From Notamacropus eugenii (lineage: Eukaryota > Chordata > Mammalia > Diprotodontia > Macropodidae), in the NCBI RefSeq assembly GCF_028372415.1, contig NC_092877.1:252355510-252419509 (forward strand): DNA of 64,000 nt, read 5' to 3'. Below are positions 58,140-64,000 of the stretch, piece after piece (the first letter of the stretch is position 1; every line of letters begins with the position of its first letter). A model generated the notes under the pieces. The model was not told the origin of the DNA. It ran no database searches and saw nothing but the letters and a program-made list of their open reading frames with translations. Position numbers and translations under genes: made by a program.

Positions 58140-58992
58140 GACCACAGAGTGAATTGAATAGGATCCGATCATATCTTAAAAAAATGAAGTTAAGCGGTGA
58201 GAGAGAAATATATCGGGAGGAGAGAGGGAGAAATGGAATGGGGCAAATTATCTCTCATAAAAGAGGCAAGCAAAAAACTTTTTTAGTTTGGGGAAAAAGA
58301 GGAGAGGTGAGACAAAAACATGAAGTTTACTCTCATCACATTCCACTAAAGGAAGGAATAAAATGCACACTCATTTTGGTATGAAAACCTATCTCACAGT
58401 ACAGGAAAGTGGGGGAGAAGGGGATAAGCAGGGTGGGGGGGATGATGGAAGGGAGGGCAATGGGAGGAGGGAGCAATTTGAAGTCAACACTCTTGGGGAG
58501 GGACAGGATCAAAAGAGAATAGAAGCAATAGGGGGCAGGATAGGATGGAGGGAAATGTAGTTAGTCTTACACAACACGACTATCATGGAAGTCATTTGCA
58601 AAATTACACAGGTATGGCCTATATTGAATTGCTTGCCTTCCAAAGGGAATGGGTGGGGAGGGAGGGATGAAGAGAAGTTGGAACTCAAAGTTTTAGGAAC
58701 AACTGTCGAGTACTATTCTTGCTACTAGGAAATAAGAAATACAGGTAAAGGGGTACAGAAAATCATCTGGCCTTACAGGACAAAAGAGAAGATGGGGAGA
58801 AGGGAAGGGAGGGATGTTAGAAGAGAGGGCAGATTGGTGATAGGGGCAATTAGAATGCTCGGTGTTTTGGGGTGGGGGGAAGGGACAAATGGGGAGAAAA
58901 TTTGGAACCCAAAATTTTGTGAAAATGAATGTTAAAAGTTAAATTAATTAAAATAATTTAAAAAAAAGGTGTACTGCCAAAAAAAACCCAAA

Positions 58993-59009
58993 AAACATTG
59001 CAGATTTCT
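58993..59009 (+). repeat. Target-site duplication of the half-L1, right copy
   Basis: 'aaacattgcagatttct' follows directly on the A-rich element end; identical to 56,171-56,187. Confidence 0.97.
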
Positions 59010-59140
59010 TCAGCCAACACTTCTATGACACAAACTGTAGACCTTTAACCATTCCATTCATACTCCTGAAATTAACAAAGTACTCCTGTTCTCATCCAAC
59101 TATGTTAGAGAACATCAAACTGCTTCTTCTCTTTCCTTCA
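58993..59140 (-). mobile_element. CR1/L3-like LINE, right part
   Basis: Continues the L3/CR1 word order broken at 56,187 ('aacattgcagatttcttcag' corresponds to the family's 'aacatccccagttccttca' block). The homology then fades. Confidence 0.5.
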
Positions 59141-59319
59141 CGATTCACCTCCTCCCATACTTATCCACTCATTTACCAAAATCTTCTCTATTTTTAATCT
59201 AGTACTATACTTTTGTCTGCACTCACATAGCCTCTAGCCTCCTTTATCCAACTTTCAGCTGGACTGGTGAAATCATCTCCTAATTCGTGGGTTTTTTTTT
59301 TTTGTTTTTTTTTTGTTTT

Positions 59320-59795
59320 TTTGCTCTCCTCCTTAATCTCCTATGCATTTGCCGCACAAGTGCTAAAATAAGCTTCCCAAGACACAAATTGGACCTTGAT
59401 CAAAATTCCTCAGTGAACTACTATTTCCCTTATGATAAAGTAGTTTTCATCCTAGCATTTAAATCTCCTTGCAATCTTCTTTCAACCTACTTTTCCCTGA
59501 CATTTAATATGCCTTCTATTTTAAAGGAAAAAAATTCCCTATTATTACACAGCTTTGAAATTCACTCTCCCTTCTTTCTTCCTTTGTGCAAAGTACCCCA
59601 TATATACAGAATGCACTCCTTCCCAGCCCCTCCCTCTTTGAATCCCTGCATTTCTTTGAGGCTTAGGTGTCACTTTATACATGTAATCTTTCCCAATCCA
59701 CTTCTTTCAATTTTATTATTCTCTCCCTGCTCAAATTGTGTTTTGTATATGCTTTATACCAGTTAATTTTAAGAATCACAACACAACAGGAATAC
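59320..59795 (+). mobile_element. L2 LINE 3' portion
   Basis: 'aagcttcccaagacacaaat', 'cctcagtgaactactatttc', 'catttaaatctccttgcaat', 'atgcactccttcccagcccc' and 'gaggcttaggtgtcacttta' in sense L2 order. A 159-codon frame covers it (59287-59766), which is L2 remnant plus chance. Confidence 0.75.
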
Positions 59796-60355
59796 TAAGT
59801 ACTTTTGCTTTTCTTATTTATTTATTAATAGTACTAGAGTGACATGGTTTTATTTTAAAAATTAGATTCTCTTGTCAGATTACTTTGAAAGTCTTGCATG
59901 GGGCAAAGCATATTGTCAAACATAACTAGGTGGAGATTTCTCACTATTGGTTCACAGTTGCTGAATCTATTTTACAACTAAGTATAGTTTCATATTATTC
60001 AGCGTTCTCACACCATGCTCAATTGCACCATCTTGAAAAGCAAAGTTTTTATATTAGATTTGAATCTGACCCATGAGCTATTATTGACATAGCATTTCTA
60101 TTATTACTCTCATTGTACTCTCCCACACATGGAAACAATCTGCCACTTGCTATTTCTCTATGAGGAAAGTCTTATCGCTGTTACTTCTGATCATCCTAGA
60201 ATTGCAGCTATCACCCACGTGCCAGGAGCCACTTCCCTGAGAGCACCAAGAGTCTAGTCATTGTACCCCCGAAATATTGAAATCATATTTTCCCAGTTCC
60301 ATAGCAGGTCTTGGACATAAATTAGGTACCTATCACTCTGACAGGATCCAATTAT
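59796..60355. other. No gene seen
   Basis: About 560 bases, unassigned. Confidence 0.5.
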
Positions 60356-60545
60356 TGAGATGATAAGGTCATACAATTTAGAGAGAACTGTAACCATACG
60401 AATCATCCGAGTTCCATCCCCATTATTTTTATGGATGAGGAATATTTGGAAAGACTCAGTGACTTTTCCAAGGATATATAGGTAGGACTAAGAGAACCTA
60501 GATTCATATTCAATGTCCTTTATACAATGCTATAGCTTCTCTTTG
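60356..60545 (-). repeat. MIR copy
   Basis: 'gtcatacaatttagagagaa', 'ttatttttatggatgaggaa', 'cagtgacttttccaaggata' and 'gagaacctagattcatattc' in antisense order. Confidence 0.65.
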
Positions 60546-61909
60546 CATCAGTCTTCTCCTTTGTTCTCTAGATTCAGTTGATGATCAAATCCTTTAAAAG
60601 CTGGTTGGAAATACTTTTTGAACAACTGGTCCTCTCATTCCTGCAGCCTCCACTCCAGTCCCCAATCCAGAAATTAGCAAAGCAGAAGAATTTGTCCTTC
60701 AGGATTTTTGCTGCCACTTTGATAAGAGAAGGATTGTGATGAATAAGAATTTCCATCTCAAACTTCTTCATATGATATCAATTTGTGAGAGAAAGCTATC
60801 TTTCCACTCCTTGTCTTCTGACTTAATCTGCATCCCTACATGTTTTGGTTCCAAATGCATGTCCAGGCACCTCCTTATCTCTAACATGATTAGATAAAAA
60901 ATGATAAAAAGCCTTTCTATGTTATGAACCAGAACCATCCCATGCACTGCTATACTATTATAAGAAGAGGACACTGCATCAGTCTCTATTTTGAGTTTTT
61001 AGACATTGTTCCAGGAAACTCAAAGATTATAAGACCTGCGAAATCAAGACTAGGAAAGAAACTGCGGCTCTTGATTTGACAAACTGGTATATTTCCAAAT
61101 TTTCTTCCTTCTGTTACTTGTTCCCAAACATGTATACCTTTATCATTTTCTCTTGATTTCTGTAAAACTCCACTTTTCTATACTACTTTTGTATTCAAAT
61201 TCTACATAATGTTGCTGAAACTGATAGGCTCTCTAACTTTTCATACAGATGAGCCTGTTCTCTGAGCATAAATAAAATCTGCAGATAACTATCCCTGCAT
61301 GTTGATTTGATGGCAACCATAACTAATCAATGGAGTCTGGTAATTCTGATTACATTAGGAATTAACAACTATATAAAGGAAAGCCTCCTAGTACCAAACA
61401 CCATTCCTTGCTTGTAGTAGCTGTTTAATAATATTAATTTTTGAATAGTGTTGACTCAACAAATGTACTTAAGGTTGGGAGCGAGTATAAGAAAAACTGA
61501 ATTTTTTGCCACATTTGCTTTTTTCTACCATTACCCAACCAACAAGACTCTCTCTCTTCTCCCAACCCTTATTTTCTATTTCCCATATTACTCTTAAGCT
61601 GGACCAGAGATAAAATCATGTTGGACGTGTCCTGATAACTTGCAACTATACATATAGATAGGTGCAAGAGTCAAAGAATTTAATGAATTAAGTGGCCAGG
61701 GAGTTTAAATTAGAAAGTGTAGAATAGAACAGAGGAACCATTCTAATGTATATTTCCTTAGGCAAGAGACAAAAAAGAGAAGGGAGGGGTAGCGCTTTGA
61801 AATTTCTTGCTAACTGCTTGATTTTGGAAGAATCAGAGTCCACCTGCCACAAAGGATTACTATAATGATTAAATTAAGTAGTTTTTATTATTTATCTTTG
61901 TGTCTAATC
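60546..61909. other. No gene seen; unassigned DNA
   Basis: About 1.36 kb with frames up to 68 codons and no domain. No repeat is recognised. Confidence 0.45.
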
Positions 61910-61990
61910 ATGTCTACTAAGTTGGGAGCTCTTTGAAGGAAAAGATAGTGTCTTCTCTATATCTATATCCAGCTTCTCCTCACTCAAACA
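61910..61990 (+). repeat. L2 LINE 3' fragment
   Basis: 'ctaagttgggagctctttga', 'aggaaaagatagtgtcttct' and 'ctatatctatatccagcttc' match the L2 sense 3' region. Confidence 0.6.
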
Positions 61991-62045
61991 TCCAGGAAAG
62001 ATAATGATTAAGGCATGTCTTTGAGTTTAGATTGTTTTGCTTTGT

Positions 62046-62354
62046 TTTTAGGACTATGTCTCCCCATATTATTACACAGGCTAGAAGTGCAGTGAGCACT
62101 CATCAACTCAAGCCCAATACTGATAAATAGAAAAACTTAAACTTGCTCAGTTTTTTCTAACTAGCATAAGACTTGATAGCCCACTGCTCCTGGGGATTTA
62201 CCATATTTATGCTAAATATATTGCATATATATTGCTAAATATATTGCGATCAATCTACTTTAGCCCTACTCTTAACTCTCAATTCAAGGGGACCCACTAG
62301 CCTGAGACTCCCAGACTATCTGGGATTATAGGTATGTGTCACCATGGCTGACTA
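62046..62354 (-). pseudogene. RN7SL pseudogene: 7SL (SRP) RNA retropseudogene, near full length
   Basis: 7SL RNA is the scaffold of the signal recognition particle. The complement of the whole molecule can be followed. The 3' Alu side reads 'acacaggctagaagtgcagt' (62,080). The S domain reads 'ccaatactgataaatag' and 'ggatttaccatatttatgct' (62,195). The 5' Alu side reads 'cctgagactcccagactatc' and 'tgggattataggtatgtgtc' (62,320). The S domain shows it is 7SL and not an Alu-like SINE, which would lack it. A T-rich stretch at 62,027-62,050 equals a 3' A-tail on the minus strand, so it is a processed copy. It has many substitutions and a 23-bp local duplication, so it is not functional. No clear target repeat was found. 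Confidence 0.85.
62210..62247 (-). repeat. 15-bp word duplicated inside the 7SL pseudogene
   Basis: 'tgctaaatatattgc' occurs at 62,210-62,224 and 62,233-62,247, a 23-bp local duplication not found in 7SL RNA. Confidence 0.9.
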
Positions 62355-63344
62355 AATAAATATGTTGTTGAAGTTAGAATGTTCAAAAATATGTATGGGA
62401 AATATGTTATTATTATTTATTCTTCCCCCCAAATAAATTTTCTTCAGGATTTTTTTCTTGATGTATGAGTGGGTGATTAGAGAAAAGGAGGGACCAAAAC
62501 ATATACAGATGTGCAACGAGTCAGAAGACAAGAAGTAGGTAAGTAGCTTTCTCTGGCAAACTGAAAACAGAGGACCAGATTGGGGACATTGGAGGTTTTC
62601 TAATTCCATTTAATATTTTGTCTCATACCTTAAGATCACATGAACACCATAAGGAAATGAATTCTCTCAGTAAATGTGTTTATTCAATTAAGGAAAATTT
62701 AACAATGACATTCCTGTGATTGGGTTACAGAATTGCTCAAGTATTTCAATAAGCAGAATGTCCTAAGATGTGTGAGGGAACGACATAAAGATAGACTGCT
62801 GAATCATACTGACAACCGACACAGATTTAATTTTGGGTGCTCCTGGCATGCTTGAAAAGAAACATGATCCTTCTGTTGGGTTTGCAGTCAGGCATCTCTC
62901 ACGACATGTATTTTGGGAAAAATCAGGAATTAGAACAAATCTACTTGTACTTAGGAAAATTCAGAAGTTATTGAAATTCTCATATCCACTAAACTTCATG
63001 CAGATAGGAAAATGTCATAGGCAAATCATCCAGGCAGAGTAGTAAAATTGACTTTTCACTGAAATTTTGGAATGGCAATGGGACTCATACAGTCTCCAAT
63101 CTCCTTCCCTAAGGATATGAATTATAAATCTTAAGGGGACCCTGATAACTAATTTAATATATACTTGTATGTCTAGGTAAGACTGCTTAAGGCTTCTGTC
63201 TGCTTTACCAAGGCTTTAAGGTTTTGATGGATTCCAGACTTTCCTAACTCAGTAATCTTTCTCACAGACACATATGTCTTCTTTGTGTGAATTAACTATC
63301 GTGCTTTTCTTGGGTTTTGCTTATATAAATAAATGCATTGAAAA
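62355..63344. other. No gene seen
   Basis: About 1 kb. Frames of 85 (62352-62609, minus) and 69 codons (62833-63042, plus) have no domain. No repeat is recognised. Confidence 0.45.
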
Positions 63345-63470
63345 TAATGAAAATAACAATAACAGTACCTAGTAATTTTAGATCACTTTACAGTTTACAA
63401 AATACCTTCACATTTATGATTTTACTTCATCAATGGATCAGTAGCCTTATCAGACAGGTAGGTCAGGTAA
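63345..63470 (-). repeat. MIR 3' part
   Basis: 'aataacaataacagtaccta', 'gatcactttacagtttacaa' and 'aataccttcacatttatgat' are the antisense MIR tail; the CORE side fades near 63,460. Confidence 0.55.
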
Positions 63471-63479
63471 GTCAATTTT

Positions 63480-63785
63480 GTTGATCAATCCAGTAATTAG
63501 CTAAAATATATTAGGTACCTCCTACATATCAGGCAATATACTATGATACAAAGATAAAATGGTACACTCTCTGCCCTGAACGAACCTAAATTCTAAAGGA
63601 GTAAAATACATATGCATTTTTGGTTTATGCAAAATAAATACACAGTAATTACTAAATAATTTCAAGAATGTAGATTTAGTAGAACTAGTGTACCAGGAAA
63701 GGACTTTTCTGGAATTTGTCCTTAAATTTGAAAGGAGTTCAGAATTTTAAAAGGTGAAGGTACATTCCAAGCACAGGGTTTGTTG
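63480..63785 (-). mobile_element. L2 LINE 3' portion
   Basis: 'gatcaatccagtaattagct', 'ggtacctcctacatatcagg' and 'ctctctgccctgaacgaacc', then 'ggtacattccaagcacagg' in antisense L2 order. Confidence 0.6.
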
Positions 63786-63789
63786 CTGT

Positions 63790-63925
63790 TGTGTTCATCC
63801 GTCATTTTTGAAGAGGACCATGACATCAGAAAAATGATGACATGACTTGAACTTGACTTTGTTTGAGTGAAGGAGGGCTGTACAAGGTCACCAGCCCTGT
63901 TTTCTCCTCCTGAGCCATCAAAAAA
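63790..63925 (-). repeat. RTE-tailed marsupial SINE
   Basis: 'tttttgaagaggaccatgac', 'gatgacatgacttgaacttg', 'gagtgaaggagggctgtaca' and 'aggtcaccagccctgttttc' are the complement of the SINE family at 24,233 and 32,045. The 5' part of the SINE is missing. Confidence 0.8.
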
Positions 63926-64000
63926 ATAAACACAGGGGACAGCTTAGGTGAAGGCTGATAGTATAGACATTGTGTAAAAAGATCAGGTTTTGACAAACCA
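63926..64000. other. No feature seen
   Basis: The last 75 bases are unassigned. Confidence 0.5.

Larger units (their letters stand above)
56188..58992 (+). mobile_element. Half-L1 (HAL1) retrotransposon, full length
   Basis: 2,805 bp between two identical 17-bp target repeats. Order: 5' UTR (56,188-56,810), one ORF homologous to L1 ORF1 (56,811-57,961), a purine-rich 3' UTR of about 1 kb with a CA repeat, and an A-rich end at 58,955-58,992. ORF2 (endonuclease and reverse transcriptase) is absent, and ORF1 runs straight into 3' UTR. This is the HAL1 design known from several mammals including marsupials, which depends on an L1 partner for ORF2. It begins 'gggggaggagccaagatgg'. Perfect target repeats and few ORF1 lesions suggest it is the youngest insertion here. 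It sits in an older CR1/L3 copy. An internally deleted single L1, rather than a HAL1 family member, cannot be excluded without relatives to compare. Confidence 0.88.

Noticed and set aside
59287-59766. 159-codon frame as a gene
   Set aside because: The DNA follows L2 3' region word order; the frame is LINE remnant plus a T-rich start.
62046-62354. Alu or other 7SL-derived SINE
   Set aside because: The S domain is present and Alu is restricted to primates. A full 7SL pseudogene fits better.
62046-62354. Functional 7SL gene
   Set aside because: Many substitutions, a local duplication, an A-tail and no sign of a conserved upstream promoter.
1-64000. CRISPR arrays, operons, ribosome binding sites, replication origins
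   Set aside because: The window is mammalian nuclear DNA; no spaced identical repeats other than microsatellites and transposon copies were seen.

Overview
This window looks like non-coding nuclear DNA, intergenic or deep intronic, from a marsupial mammal. It is AT-rich. Both strands are closed by stop codons every few dozen codons. No open frame resembles a conserved host protein, and I see no exon, CpG-island promoter or functional RNA gene. The marsupial assignment rests on the repeats: a Mar1 CORE-SINE with a BovB/RTE tail, marsupial RTE-tailed SINEs and an RTE 3' end, marsupial-type L1/half-L1 elements, and old L2, MIR and CR1/L3 copies that are still easy to read. The species cannot be fixed from this.

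Layout. 1-16,400 holds ancient L2 and MIR copies, one Mar1 copy with a duplicated tail (7,370), an L1 ORF2 C-terminus plus 3' end (9,730-10,440) and a decayed LTR (about 15,220-16,180). 16,789-24,158 is a patchwork of retroviral fossils: an LTR with a tRNA-Leu-type primer binding site, a C/T-rich class I-like LTR, a GC-richer stretch flanked by a 50-bp direct repeat, an L1 reverse transcriptase scrap and a second LTR. 24,200-31,100 holds a SINE, L1 scraps, a probable solo LTR and much unassigned AT-rich DNA. 31,130-40,118 is mostly LINE: two half-L1-like copies and one internally deleted L1 on the minus strand, with a CR1/L3 copy between them that carries a MIR. 40,120-56,000 is AT-rich with MIR, L2, CR1/L3 and RTE copies and large microsatellites.

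56,188-58,992 holds the youngest and most complete element. It is a half-L1 (HAL1: L1 5' UTR, ORF1 and 3' UTR, no ORF2) with a perfect 17-bp target-site duplication, inserted inside an older CR1/L3 copy. Its ORF1 is broken by one frameshift and one stop. 59,000-64,000 returns to old repeats. It also contains a near full-length, retroposed 7SL (SRP) RNA pseudogene at about 62,046-62,354, recognisable over both the Alu and S domains.

Nothing here is a cooperating gene system. The content is layered retrotransposition. I did not find an undescribed biological system. The points most worth checking are the nested HAL1 and its conserved promoter start, the 7SL pseudogene, the 5'-head/3'-tail L1 deletion derivative, the two dissimilar LTRs with similar 3' ends, and a few unassigned moderate-GC segments.
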